Source of the DNA: Sipunculus nudus
Lineage: Eukaryota > Annelida > Sipuncula > Golfingiida > Sipunculidae
Reading direction: 5' to 3'
NCBI GenBank assembly: GCA_026874595.1
Contig: JAPPUL010000079.1
Span: 1,109,001-1,173,000, forward strand
DNA: 64,000 nt
In this document: piece after piece, positions 8,644 to 17,735 of the stretch
How positions within the stretch are numbered: position 1 is the stretch's first letter
How the letters are laid out: every line of letters starts with the position of its first letter
The notes under the pieces: generated by a model
Seen by the model: the letters and a program-made list of their open reading frames with translations, nothing else
What the model was told of the DNA's origin: nothing
The model's database searches: none
Position numbers and translations under genes: made by a program

Positions 8644-9297
8644 ATGTCTAAATTGTTAAAATTGTATCTTAAAAATACTACAAAGCTTTATAAAAAGATA
8701 AGTTTTGCTATTCGTCTGTTTGCTTATTTAATGTTTTTTGTTCTTATCCTAGCTTCTTGTTCCAAGAAAACTTCTAATAACGATAATGCTCATTTAACAT
8801 ATTATGAGTTTGGGGGCAATTTTACTCTTACTTCTCACAATAATTCTTCTTTCTCTCTTGATATGCTTAAAGGTAAAATTGTTTTGCTCTTTTTTGGCTA
8901 CACTTATTGTCCTGACGCTTGTCCTATCACATTAAATAAACTGCGTAAAGCCTTTGCGCTCCTTGATGCACAGACTAAAAACTCTATCCAAATATTATTT
9001 GTTAGCGTCGACCCTGAGCGTGACTCTCATTCATCTATTAAAAAATATATTGAAAGCTTTAAGATGAATGCTCTTGGCCTTACTGGCTCTCTTTATGATA
9101 TTAAGAAAGTTACTAAGCTTTATAAGGCTACTTTTAGAAAGAATTTTGACCACTCACCTAAAAAAGGACTCGATTATTATACTATTGACCATACTACTTT
9201 TATTTACATGATTGACCAGGATTCTAAGCTTAGGTACCTTTTTAATCACGACTCTAAACCCCAATTTATAGCAAATACTATTAAGCTCCTTTTATAA
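8644..9297 (+). CDS. SCO1/SenC-family copper chaperone lipoprotein
   Basis: Membrane-anchored thioredoxin-fold protein that in known systems delivers copper to the CuA site of cytochrome c oxidase or acts in redox signalling. The N-terminus has a long basic segment, a hydrophobic helix and a lipobox ending LILASC (C39). The copper ligands are all present: CPDAC (C89 and C93) and H183 in DHTTFIYMID, with the VSVDPERDS motif between. At 217 residues it is full length. It is a single gene on the presumed lagging strand. A PCuAC-type chaperone at 27555-27067 is its usual partner, so an aerobic copper oxidase is likely elsewhere in the genome. Confidence 0.9.
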   Translation: MSKLLKLYLKNTTKLYKKISFAIRLFAYLMFFVLILASCSKKTSNNDNAHLTYYEFGGNFTLTSHNNSSFSLDMLKGKIVLLFFGYTYCPDACPITLNKLRKAFALLDAQTKNSIQILFVSVDPERDSHSSIKKYIESFKMNALGLTGSLYDIKKVTKLYKATFRKNFDHSPKKGLDYYTIDHTTFIYMIDQDSKLRYLFNHDSKPQFIANTIKLLL

Positions 9298-9328
9298 ACA
9301 TTTATTTATAAACAGCTATACTTACCGC

Positions 9329-9733
9329 CTAATCGTATATCTTACACTCAGGTAGCAGCTTCTTTAACTCGTTCACTCCTTGCTCTGTCGTCTCCGTTCC
9401 TTTTATATCAAGCTCTTTTAAATTCCTCATCTCTTGTATATAACCAAGCCCTTTATCTGTTACCTTTGTATCTCTTATATATAATGTGTTTAGATTCTTT
9501 AAATCCTTTATCCCCAAAAGCCCTTCGTCTGTTATCTTTGTCCCGCTGAGACTCAATATCTGCAGCTCCTTTAACCACCTTATATGTCTTGCTCCTGCAT
9601 CATCTACTTGCTCATTATCCAAGTTTAGCAGCTGTAGCTTCTTTAATCCCTCGTAATTCAAATTGTAGCCTATACTCTTAAGCCATATATGTGTATCTAC
9701 TAACCCCCTGTCTTTTGCACTGTATTCCGGCAT
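9329..9733 (-). CDS. Leucine-rich-repeat protein
   Basis: A 134-residue protein made almost wholly of leucine-rich repeats of about 23-24 residues: LQLLNLDNEQVDDAGARHI, LQILSLSGTKITDEGLLGI, LNTLYIRDTKVTDKGLGYI and LKELDIKGTETTEQGVNEL. The x-T-D-x-G-L pattern matches the cysteine-containing/RNI-like LRR class found in many bacteria. There is no signal peptide or membrane segment, so it is probably cytoplasmic and binds another protein. ATG 9733 follows GGAGGG at four bases, a strong start. It is the last gene of a minus-strand run that starts with yajC; the distances suggest but do not prove co-transcription with the PNPOx-like gene. Function unknown. Confidence 0.8.
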   Translation of the reverse strand: MPEYSAKDRGLVDTHIWLKSIGYNLNYEGLKKLQLLNLDNEQVDDAGARHIRWLKELQILSLSGTKITDEGLLGIKDLKNLNTLYIRDTKVTDKGLGYIQEMRNLKELDIKGTETTEQGVNELKKLLPECKIYD

Positions 9734-9799
9734 CTACCCTCCTATTAGCTTTCTTTTACCCGTATAGCTCAGCGTTATATCTCGCCATTCACTCTCCTG

Positions 9800-10261
9800 C
9801 TAAACACGCTTTAACACTATCGGCGCTACTGCCTCGTTTATCTCTTCGAAACTTATTGTAGACAGCTTTAATACCTCAACTCGCACTAACACTAATCTAG
9901 TATCTCGTTCCTTTATACTGTTTTGAATCAAGGGAGACTTCTCACCAAAAACATCCTCCACCACCCCTATATCCTCACTATCATAGCTCATTAGCTCCCC
10001 GCGCCCTTCTATACATATTTGTCTTATATCTTCTAAATCTTCTTCTTCTTTGTATATTAAAACTCCTACAGACACTCCGCCTTGCGTTAAGGGAAGAAAT
10101 ACACTCCTGTCATTGCGACTTGCTAGGTATAAAACTCCATCTATTGTATGCCCGTATATCATAAGCTGACTCGTTACTCCCCCCTCTTCTGTCATATATG
10201 ACAATACCCCAAAATAGGCTCGCGATAAGTACGTATTTATCTCTTCTTTGCTATAGATCAT
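9800..10261 (-). CDS. PNPOx-like split-barrel flavoprotein
   Basis: A 153-residue protein resembling the pyridoxamine 5'-phosphate oxidase-like split barrel that binds FMN or F420. Seen are an N-terminal EINTYLSRAYFGVLSYMTEEG strand pair, then GVTSQLMIYGHTIDGVLYLASRNDRSVF, a VSVGVLIY strand and ICIEGRGELMSYDSED, in the order typical of small flavin-binding members of the family. A specific reaction cannot be assigned; relatives include nitroimidazole reductases and haem- or pyridoxamine-handling proteins. ATG 10261 follows AAAGGAT. It lies between rplT and the LRR gene and is probably read with them. Confidence 0.7.
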   Translation of the reverse strand: MIYSKEEINTYLSRAYFGVLSYMTEEGGVTSQLMIYGHTIDGVLYLASRNDRSVFLPLTQGGVSVGVLIYKEEEDLEDIRQICIEGRGELMSYDSEDIGVVEDVFGEKSPLIQNSIKERDTRLVLVRVEVLKLSTISFEEINEAVAPIVLKRV

Positions 10262-10316
10262 ATCCTTTACCTCGATTCTGTTAGATTTCCTAGCTTCCCT
10301 TTAATAATATAATCAC

Positions 10317-10673
10317 CTATTTAAGGGCTGCCTTTGCATGCTCTACTACTTCTTTAAATCCTTCAGGATCTTCAAACGCCAAATTAGATAATACCTTCCG
10401 ATTAAGCCTTATATCCGCTTTCTTTAAACCGTTTATAAATTCCCCGTACTTAAGTTCATAATCTCCTACTGCTCCATTTATTCGCATTATCCAAAGCCTT
10501 CTGAAATCTCGTTTCTTTCGTCGCCTGTCCCGATAGGCATAGGATAACGCTCGCATTATGGCATCTTTTGCACTGTGGTATAACTTGCTACGACGCCCTC
10601 TATACCCTTTTGCCTGCTTTAATACCTTCTTTACTCTCTTATGATGGGCAGGCCCATTCTTTACTCTTGACAT
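10317..10673 (-). CDS. rplT: 50S ribosomal protein L20
   Basis: Early-assembly protein of the large subunit that binds 23S rRNA. At 118 residues it is the normal size. The basic N-terminal extension [32 protein letters not shown] and the globular end [23 protein letters not shown] are classic. It follows rpmI by 56 bp in the conserved infC-rpmI-rplT order. In enterobacteria L20 represses this operon by binding the mRNA; I do not see an obvious pseudoknot here and make no claim about autoregulation. Confidence 0.98.
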   Translation of the reverse strand: MSRVKNGPAHHKRVKKVLKQAKGYRGRRSKLYHSAKDAIMRALSYAYRDRRRKKRDFRRLWIMRINGAVGDYELKYGEFINGLKKADIRLNRKVLSNLAFEDPEGFKEVVEHAKAALK

Positions 10674-10729
10674 CCCTTTTTACACCTTCCTATCTTTTTA
10701 TTACTACTATATTTTTTTAATTAACAGCT

Positions 10730-10927
10730 TTAGCTATACGGCAGCATCTTTAATACTCGTTTGTCATCTGCTCCTGTTAGCACTCCCTTGCGTCTGTAAT
10801 TTCTCTTCCTATCTGCACTCTTTTTTGTTAGTATATGACTTGCGTAGGCTTTGTTGCGTTTCACTTTCCCTTGCCGTGTTACCATGAATCTCTTTTGGAC
10901 CGACTTCTTTGTCTTTATCTTTGGCAC
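10730..10927 (-). CDS. rpmI: 50S ribosomal protein L35
   Basis: Small basic large-subunit protein, 65 residues, the standard length. The N-terminal [14 protein letters not shown] and the end [12 protein letters not shown] are diagnostic. It lies between infC (58 bp upstream) and rplT (56 bp downstream) in the usual translation operon. ATG 10927 has a GGAG-like element upstream. Confidence 0.98.
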   Translation of the reverse strand: MPKIKTKKSVQKRFMVTRQGKVKRNKAYASHILTKKSADRKRNYRRKGVLTGADDKRVLKMLPYS

Positions 10928-10985
10928 CTTATTTTGTCTCCTTTCTCCTTTTTTATAAATACTTTAAGCTACTTTAATATTGCCT

Positions 10986-11501
10986 TTACTCTTTATTTGT
11001 ATTTGTCTTTGTAGGTACTACTATCATTATCATCTGACGACCTTCAAGTTGTGGATGCCTCTCCACCGCTATATCCCCCCCAAGATCTATTCGTAGCCGC
11101 TCTAATACCTCCTCCCCCAAATGCATATGCACCATCTCTCTTCCCCTAAACTGCATCGAGACCTTTATCTTATCTCCTTTCTCAAGAAAATTCCTTATAT
11201 GTTTTAATTTAAACTGATAGTCATGTTCGTCTATCTTTGGCCTTAGCTTTATCTCCTTTACATGTACCTTTGCTTGCTTTTTCCTTGCATCCCGTGTTCG
11301 TTTCTTTTGTTCGAATTTATATTTCCCATAGTCCATTAACTTGCATACCGGCGGACTTGCCGTTGGAGATATCTCAACTAAGTCAAGTTCTTTATCCTCT
11401 CGAAGCTTTAATGCCGCCTCTATCCCTAAAACCCCAAGCTGCTTCCCATCTTCATCTAGTAAACGTACCTCGCTTACCCGTATCTGCTTGTTTATTCGCA
11501 A
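10986..11501 (-). CDS. infC: Translation initiation factor IF-3
   Basis: Binds the 30S subunit, discriminates initiation codons and prevents premature 50S joining. At 171 residues both domains are complete: the N-domain INKQIRVSEVRLLDEDGKQLG, the linker PTASPPVCKLMDYGKYKFEQKK, and the C-domain beginning KEIKLRPKIDEHDYQFKLKHIRNFLEKGDK. The start codon is a non-ATG, TTG at 11501, close behind AAAAGAGA; rare start codons are common for infC because IF-3 limits its own synthesis through them. It follows thrS with a 133-bp C/T-rich spacer that contains short tandem repeats, and precedes rpmI. Confidence 0.97.
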   Translation of the reverse strand: MRINKQIRVSEVRLLDEDGKQLGVLGIEAALKLREDKELDLVEISPTASPPVCKLMDYGKYKFEQKKRTRDARKKQAKVHVKEIKLRPKIDEHDYQFKLKHIRNFLEKGDKIKVSMQFRGREMVHMHLGEEVLERLRIDLGGDIAVERHPQLEGRQMIMIVVPTKTNTNKE

Positions 11502-11634
11502 TCTCTTTTCTATAGTTTTTTACCTCGCTTTTTGCCTTCTTTTACCCTTCTTCTGTCCTTCTTCTGTCCTTCTCTTTCTAACTCTCTTTTTAATAAACTT
11601 TTATTATTCATTAAAAAGCTCGTTTATAACTTAC

Positions 11635-13593
11635 TTAAAACCCTTTAACATATTCTAAAAACTCCTTAAGACCCATCTTCCCCCTATCACCCTTATCTCG
11701 ACTCCTTACAGATACTTTCTCCTCTGCCTCCTCCGCATCACCTAATATAAGCATAAATGGTATTTTTTCCAACTGTCCCTTTCTAATTTTATAGCCCAAT
11801 TTCTCATTGCTATCGTCAAATGAGGCACGTATACCCCCATCCAAAAGCCTCCTCGTTACTTTTTCCCCATACCCTTTGTGCTTATTTAGTATTGACAAGA
11901 CTTTTACTTGTACAGGGGAAAGCCAATAGGGCAGCTTACCTTTATAATGTTCTAGCAATATCCCTATGAAACGTTCAAGTGAGCCAAGTACTGCTCGGTG
12001 TACCATTACCGGAGTGTGCTTTTTTCCATCTGATCCTTCGTACACCACTCCAAGCCTTTTGGGCATCGAAAAATCTATTTGCACTGTGCCGCATTGCCAC
12101 TCCCGACCTAAGATGTCTTTTATATTGTATTCTATCTTCGGTCCGTAAAAAGCTCCCTCCCCAACCTTTATCTTATAGTCAAGACCAAGACCTTTAAGCC
12201 TTTCTACAAGCGCATTAGTTGCAGCTTCCCATTCCTCTTCACTCCCTATATATTTTTTAGGGCGTGTTGCTATGTATATTTTATGTCCCTCAAATCCTAA
12301 ATGATTATATACACTTTGTATGTACTTTATTATCTCCTCTATTTCATCTCCTAGCTGGCTTTGTTCACAAAATATATGCGCATCGTCTTGTGTGAAGTTT
12401 CTTACGCGGAATAAGCCATGCAATACCCCTGAAAGCTCGTGTCTGTGCACCAAGCCAAATTCTGATAGCCTATAGGGCAGCTCTCTATACGATCTTATTC
12501 GACTTTTATATATTAAACAATGGGCCGGGCAGTTCATTGGCTTTAGCGCATATTCTCGCTCGTCTATCTCCGTGAAGTACATGTTCTCTTTGAAATTATC
12601 ATAATGTCCGCTTTTATGCCATAAAACACTATTTAACATTACAGGCGTCTCCACCTCGCTATACCCTCTTTTGACGTTCTCTTCTCTTATGAATTTTGTC
12701 AGCTCCTCGTATATTATCTTTCCCTTTTCATGCCAAAATGGAAACCCTGGCGCTTCCTCTTGAAAACTAAATAACTCAAGTTCTCTACCCAGTTTTCTAT
12801 GATCTCTTTCTTTTGCTTCCAAAAGCATATTTAAATGCTCTTTAAGTTCTGCTTTACTGAAAAAGGCTGTCCCGTATATCCGCTGCAGCATTTTGTTCGT
12901 GCTTATGCCTCGCCAGTAGGCTCCTGCTACGCTCGTTAGCTTGAATGCCTTTAGATATCTTGTGTTTGGGATGTGAGGACCTTTACATAAATCTGTAAAC
13001 TCACCTTGCTCGTATAGCGAAACCTCTTCTATCCCCCGTTCTGATAAGCTACTTAATATCTCTACTTTGTAATTATCACCGCGTCTTCTAAAGTATTTTA
13101 TCGCCTTATCTATTCCTTCATCTCGTCGGCTAAACCTATAACCCTCATTCACTATCTTTTCCATCTCTTTACTTATTAATTCAAGGTCTTCTTCCGTTAA
13201 GCGCTTCTCAAGTTCAAAATCATAATAAAAACCATCCCGTATAGTCGGCCCTATCGCATACTTTGTCCCAGGATATAATCTAACAACTGCTTGGGCCATT
13301 ATATGTGCTGTGCTGTGCCTTAGAATGTCAAGTGCTTCTTCATCTGCTTTTAATATAAAATCTAATCTCCCGCCCCTAAGCAATCTCTTTGATACGTCAT
13401 ATACTTCCCCGGCAAAGCGACACGCTACCACCTCTTTGAGCAATTCTTTGCCTCCTATATCCTCCACTACACGCCAAGTTTCTATCCCCTTAGCATATCT
13501 ACCCCTACCCCCATCACTAAATATAATCTCAACTTCTGCTCCATCTACATCATCAAGCTCTACTCTATTGTTTCTTGAATCCTTTTCTTCCAT
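11635..13593 (-). CDS. thrS: Threonine-tRNA ligase
   Basis: Class II aminoacyl-tRNA synthetase that charges tRNA-Thr. At 652 residues it has the full set of domains: N-terminal TGS domain (about 8-75), editing domain with the HSTAH zinc-type motif near 93-97, catalytic core with the motif 2 region FRVRNFTQDDAHIFC and zinc-site NCPAHCLIYKS, motif 3 GSLERFIGILLEHYKG, and the anticodon-binding domain (about 555-652, LSPVQVKVLSI). It heads the conserved thrS-infC-rpmI-rplT series, downstream of secF. A three-copy 15-bp repeat lies just upstream of the start. No T-box leader is apparent. Confidence 0.98.
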   Translation of the reverse strand: MEEKDSRNNRVELDDVDGAEVEIIFSDGGRGRYAKGIETWRVVEDIGGKELLKEVVACRFAGEVYDVSKRLLRGGRLDFILKADEEALDILRHSTAHIMAQAVVRLYPGTKYAIGPTIRDGFYYDFELEKRLTEEDLELISKEMEKIVNEGYRFSRRDEGIDKAIKYFRRRGDNYKVEILSSLSERGIEEVSLYEQGEFTDLCKGPHIPNTRYLKAFKLTSVAGAYWRGISTNKMLQRIYGTAFFSKAELKEHLNMLLEAKERDHRKLGRELELFSFQEEAPGFPFWHEKGKIIYEELTKFIREENVKRGYSEVETPVMLNSVLWHKSGHYDNFKENMYFTEIDEREYALKPMNCPAHCLIYKSRIRSYRELPYRLSEFGLVHRHELSGVLHGLFRVRNFTQDDAHIFCEQSQLGDEIEEIIKYIQSVYNHLGFEGHKIYIATRPKKYIGSEEEWEAATNALVERLKGLGLDYKIKVGEGAFYGPKIEYNIKDILGREWQCGTVQIDFSMPKRLGVVYEGSDGKKHTPVMVHRAVLGSLERFIGILLEHYKGKLPYWLSPVQVKVLSILNKHKGYGEKVTRRLLDGGIRASFDDSNEKLGYKIRKGQLEKIPFMLILGDAEEAEEKVSVRSRDKGDRGKMGLKEFLEYVKGF

Positions 13594-13598
13594 CTAGC

Positions 13599-13643
13599 TA
13601 TATTCTCTATATCTATATTCTCTATATCTATATTCTCTATATT
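13599..13643. repeat. 15-bp tandem repeat, three copies
   Basis: TATATTCTCTATATC repeats at 13599-13613, 13614-13628 and 13629-13643 (last base changed), filling the leader just upstream of thrS. It is one of many short tandem duplications in spacers of this window. Confidence 0.9.
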
Positions 13644-13680
13644 TTATAAATTCTATCCTGTCCCTAAAAACAATACCATT

Positions 13681-14865
13681 CTAAGCTTGCGCCTGCTTCC
13701 TCTTCTTACCACCATCCCTCCCTCTCTTCAACATCAAGTCTTCCCACAACACTAATATTGGACTTGCTATGAATATTGAACTGTAAGTACCTACAAATAC
13801 TCCTATCAAAAGTGCAAATGATAAATTCTCAAGCGCCTTGCCACCATATACATATATACAAAGAACTACAAATAAGGTCGTTAGCGATGTTACCATCGTT
13901 CTACTTAAACTTTGGCTTATACTCTTATTTACTACTAGTACGTAATCTTGTGTTGTCAGCAATTGTTGATTCTCGCGTATTCTGTCAAATACTATTATTG
14001 TATCGTTTAATGAATATCCCATTATTGTCAGTAGCGCTACTATTATTGTCGTGTCTATCTCTCGTCCAAATAATAATATAAAACTTATTAATATCAAAAC
14101 ATCGTGTAATAACGCTACTATTGCGGCAATACCAAATTTAAACTGAAATCTAAGCCCTATATACAAAAGTATCAACACCAATACCAAAAGACTCACCTTT
14201 AATGCTTGACCCTTTATAACTTCTCCTTGAGTCGGATCGTAGGTTGTTTTACTATCTATTGTTACCTCTTTATACCTTTCTTGCAACGGGTTTACTAAAA
14301 GTTTGTCGGTTATTAGATCATTCACGCTAAGTATTACTCCAAACCCTTCCTCGTTAGATTCTATCTCGCTCCGTGACCCAAAGTGTTTTAGAAGTTCTAC
14401 CTTATCTACATCCTCCCCTTTATCTCCTTCTTCTATCTTCTCCTTCTTAAGCTTAAACCGTATCTCGTTAGCAGTATACAATATCTCTCCGTCTAGTACA
14501 AGACCTCTGTGTTTATCGCTTAGAATGCTTATCTGCTTGCTGACATACTCTTTAAGCTCCTCCTCTGCTAAGCTTTCCCCTACCTTCGCCTTTATCAAAA
14601 AACTACTTCTTCCCGCATCAGCTCCACCATCAACTCCATCCTCGCTACCCACCTTTATTACACTCGCATTCTCCCCCAACACCCCCTCAAGTTCTCTTAC
14701 TACAATCTCTCCTTTTAAGCCTACTTGTATTTGTACTCCTCCTGCAAAATCTATCCCGTAACTAAAACCACCTCCTATTACGTAAAGTATTAACCCCATC
14801 AAAAGCAACAGTCCCGAAAATATAAATGCTATATTTTTAAACTTTATAAAGTTTAGCTCTTTCAA
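13681..14865 (-). CDS. secF: Protein translocase subunit SecF
   Basis: Inner-membrane RND-type partner of SecD that uses the proton gradient to pull proteins through SecYEG. At 394 residues it is longer than typical SecF (about 300) because the periplasmic region after the first membrane helix is enlarged and acidic (roughly residues 50-200). Seen are the N-terminal helix about 11-31, SYGIDFAGGVQIQV, and the C-terminal helices with GYSLNDTIIVFDRIREN, the signature of helix 4. The end is basic (KRGRDGGKKRKQ). It lies between secD (105 bp upstream) and thrS. Confidence 0.96.
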   Translation of the reverse strand: MKELNFIKFKNIAFIFSGLLLLMGLILYVIGGGFSYGIDFAGGVQIQVGLKGEIVVRELEGVLGENASVIKVGSEDGVDGGADAGRSSFLIKAKVGESLAEEELKEYVSKQISILSDKHRGLVLDGEILYTANEIRFKLKKEKIEEGDKGEDVDKVELLKHFGSRSEIESNEEGFGVILSVNDLITDKLLVNPLQERYKEVTIDSKTTYDPTQGEVIKGQALKVSLLVLVLILLYIGLRFQFKFGIAAIVALLHDVLILISFILLFGREIDTTIIVALLTIMGYSLNDTIIVFDRIRENQQLLTTQDYVLVVNKSISQSLSRTMVTSLTTLFVVLCIYVYGGKALENLSFALLIGVFVGTYSSIFIASPILVLWEDLMLKRGRDGGKKRKQAQA

Positions 14866-14970
14866 TTAATTTATCCTTCTTCTTTTTCTTCTCTTATATT
14901 GCATATATTGCATATATAATCTGCATATGAACTTGCTTCTGGCTCCTTAAGCTTTGCTTCTCTTATGCAT

Positions 14971-17073
14971 TTATACATACACTTTCTTTAATCGCAGTAC
15001 GTCTGTTAAATAATCAAAGACTAACCGTGTTACGAATAATGCTGTGAACATGCTTCCCACTATACCTACCATCAGTGTTACTCCAAATCCCTTTATTATC
15101 CCTGTCCCTATTTGCGATAATATAAATGCTACCAACACTGTTGTTATATTTGAATCAAATATCGCGCTGAAGGCTTTTTCGTATGCTGAGGATATTACCG
15201 AGGCTCGGCTCTTGCCAAGCTTTGTCTCCTCGCGCATCCTCTCAAATATTATTACGTTTGCATCTACTGCCATCCCTATAGTAAGTATTATTCCTGCTAT
15301 CCCCGGTAATGTCAGGGTATAACCAAAGGCTGACAACACCGACAACAACAAATAGATATTTAGCATAAGTCCAAATACCGCTATCACTCCTGATAGCTTA
15401 TAGTAAAATATCATGAATATTACCACTACCCCAAGTCCTACAAATACTGATAGGGCTCCCTGTTTTACCGTCTCCTCCCCTAGCTCTGCTCCTATTGTTA
15501 TCGTACTCTCTACATTAAGACGCGCCGGCAATACTCCTGCCTTCAATATCGCAACAAGCTGTTTTACCTCTTCTATCTTCGGATTGCTGCCAAGCGTTAT
15601 CCGCCCACGCCCTCTTATCTCAGTGTTTATTACCGGGGCGCTCTTTACTTTGCCATCAAGCACTATTGCAAGACGGTTTTGGATGTTCTCTCGGGTTACT
15701 TTTGCAAACTGATTTACTCCCTCTCCTTTAAATTCAAAACCTACTTCCGGCTTGCCTGTTCGCCCGTCGTAATCTTCTCGTGCATCGCCCAATAACCGAC
15801 CCGCTACTTCTACTTTATTCTTTAATACGTAATAACCGCTTATATATACATTGCCAAATTCATCGCTCTCCTCTTGCGGATATACGTTTGACTCGGAAAC
15901 CCCTTCCCCAAACTTTATCCCATACCCTGAAAGCTCTTCTGCTACCTCTTTTAGCAGCTTATAGCTTTCTCCGTCGTAACTTACATGTCGGACATCTATT
16001 AAACCGCGTGCCTCCCCGCTTTGTACGTAATATTTTGTCGGGATACGTCGCATCACTTCCTCATCTACTATATGAAAACTAAGTTGACCGGCTCCTGTTA
16101 TTGTCTTTACTGTGTCGTTTACTTTTCGCTTGTCAAGCTCCGGTAACTCCACAAATATTGTGTCCCCAAGCCCTTTGCTTATTTTTGGCTCCGATACCCC
16201 AAATTTGTCTATCCGATTCCTTATTATCTCTATTGCGTTCTCTGTCGATTCTAAAAGTTCTCTCTCAAGCGATTTTATGTATTCTTCCTTAATCTCCCCT
16301 GCTCGCTTTGATATATATTCATCCTCTCCACCTGTCTCCTCCCCTGCATCCTCAAGCTCATCTTTTTCTATCTCTTTTAGCTCCTTCTTTAGGCTTGTAT
16401 GCGATATTAATACTTTGTCTTCATCTACCACTCCCCCATTTGTTATCTCTTCTCCTATCTCATTCTTGTCTTCAAGCCCGTATATTTCATAATTCTTTCT
16501 AAGCTTCTTTATTAAGTCTCTTTTGTCTACTGATATCGATAGATGTGTCCCTCCCGATAGGTCAAGTCCTAGCTTTATTATGTTTTTACGCATCCCTTTA
16601 AGCTCTATTGCTCGGTCTATCTCTTCTTTAATCTCTTGTGCCTCTTTTGTTCCCTTCTTATAGCTCTGCCACTCTGAGGCCTTGTCCGCGAAAAGCTTCT
16701 CCTTTATCGCTTCATTTGCGTTTAGTATATATTCCTCTCCTCTATTCCTGTAGGGCCTAAGGTTTAACATATACTCGCCATCGCTTCCTTTCACCCTTTG
16801 TTCCCTTCGGGGTAAATGCTTTTTTATCTCTTCTATCTTATTTTCATATCTTTGATTTAACTGTGATAGCTCTATTGATGTCTTGTTATATTTTCTTTGT
16901 TCTTCTTCGCTTAAAAGGAAATGCCAGTATATGCTTGGATATATTACATATCCGCATAAAACCAATACTAGCACCACTATTATCATTCTTAATGTCTTGC
17001 TCTGCATCCTCTCTCCTGATTTCGATCTGTAGCCTGCGTCCCTTTTTTTCTTGCTTGCTCTTTTTCTTATCAA
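14971..17073 (-). CDS. secD: Protein translocase subunit SecD
   Basis: Inner-membrane component of the SecDF-YajC complex. It has 700 residues: one membrane helix about 29-47, a large periplasmic region containing LDLSGGTHLSISVD, a highly acidic low-complexity insert about 200-260 (many Glu and Lys), the family motif RNRIDKFGVSEPKI and the P1/head region, then five C-terminal membrane helices (about 530-690) with GMAVDANVIIFERMREE. The acidic insert makes it longer than usual SecD. It follows yajC by 127 bp and precedes secF, the conserved order. Confidence 0.97.
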   Translation of the reverse strand: MIRKRASKKKRDAGYRSKSGERMQSKTLRMIIVVLVLVLCGYVIYPSIYWHFLLSEEEQRKYNKTSIELSQLNQRYENKIEEIKKHLPRREQRVKGSDGEYMLNLRPYRNRGEEYILNANEAIKEKLFADKASEWQSYKKGTKEAQEIKEEIDRAIELKGMRKNIIKLGLDLSGGTHLSISVDKRDLIKKLRKNYEIYGLEDKNEIGEEITNGGVVDEDKVLISHTSLKKELKEIEKDELEDAGEETGGEDEYISKRAGEIKEEYIKSLERELLESTENAIEIIRNRIDKFGVSEPKISKGLGDTIFVELPELDKRKVNDTVKTITGAGQLSFHIVDEEVMRRIPTKYYVQSGEARGLIDVRHVSYDGESYKLLKEVAEELSGYGIKFGEGVSESNVYPQEESDEFGNVYISGYYVLKNKVEVAGRLLGDAREDYDGRTGKPEVGFEFKGEGVNQFAKVTRENIQNRLAIVLDGKVKSAPVINTEIRGRGRITLGSNPKIEEVKQLVAILKAGVLPARLNVESTITIGAELGEETVKQGALSVFVGLGVVVIFMIFYYKLSGVIAVFGLMLNIYLLLSVLSAFGYTLTLPGIAGIILTIGMAVDANVIIFERMREETKLGKSRASVISSAYEKAFSAIFDSNITTVLVAFILSQIGTGIIKGFGVTLMVGIVGSMFTALFVTRLVFDYLTDVLRLKKVYV

Positions 17074-17200
17074 TAATTTGTTTTTTTAGATTTGACTAGC
17101 TCTTACTTCTTAAACTTTGCCCCTCTCCTTTGCCCTTCCTTTGCCCTTCCTTTATAAGTTCTTTACTAAGTTCTTCATCTACGCGCCTACGTTACGTCGC

Positions 17201-17527
17201 CTACGTCGCCTCTGCCTCCTTCTCTACCACCCCTGATATCGCCGACTTGGCTATCTCCACTTTTACATCTTCTGATATCTTTGCAACTACTATGTGTTCC
17301 TTTACATTCACTACAACCGCATAAAGACCACCAGCTGTTACAAACTTATCGCCTTTCCCTAAGGTGTCTATCTGCTTTTTTAATGTCTTTTGTCGCTTTT
17401 GTTGCGGCCTTATTAATAAAAAATAAAATATTACAAATATACCCGCCATCATTAGTATCGTTGGTAAAAATCCTTGCCCGCCATCTTGTTGTCCAACTAA
17501 TACTACATTTAATATATCTTCCAACAT
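17201..17527 (-). CDS. yajC: Preprotein translocase subunit YajC
   Basis: Single-pass membrane protein of the SecDF-YajC complex, 108 residues. Residues about 22-41 form the helix ending FYFLLIRPQQKRQK, the diagnostic YajC sequence, followed by the cytoplasmic region KGDKFVTAGGLYAVVVNVKEH. It is the first gene of the yajC-secD-secF-thrS-infC-rpmI-rplT run. ATG 17527 is preceded by AAGGAGAG. Confidence 0.95.
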   Translation of the reverse strand: MLEDILNVVLVGQQDGGQGFLPTILMMAGIFVIFYFLLIRPQQKRQKTLKKQIDTLGKGDKFVTAGGLYAVVVNVKEHIVVAKISEDVKVEIAKSAISGVVEKEAEAT

Positions 17528-17735
17528 CCATTTCTCTCCTTATAACTTTTTTTCGTCCTAACTGCTACCGTATTCCCCCCTTCAATCCTCACGTAGAACA
17601 ACTACAGTATAATAAATTATTTATTATTCGACAATTTTTTATATACTCTATTTTTTTATCTTCTTAACTCTCTTTATCTTTGTCTTTATCTCTCTCTTAT
17701 ATATATATTTTGTACCTTAAAAAAAGGTTTTGCTT

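Noticed and set aside
9760-9800. tRNA-like string (CCCGTATAGCTCAGCG) near 9760.
   Set aside because: It resembles a D-arm, but no acceptor stem, anticodon arm or T-loop can be folded around it.
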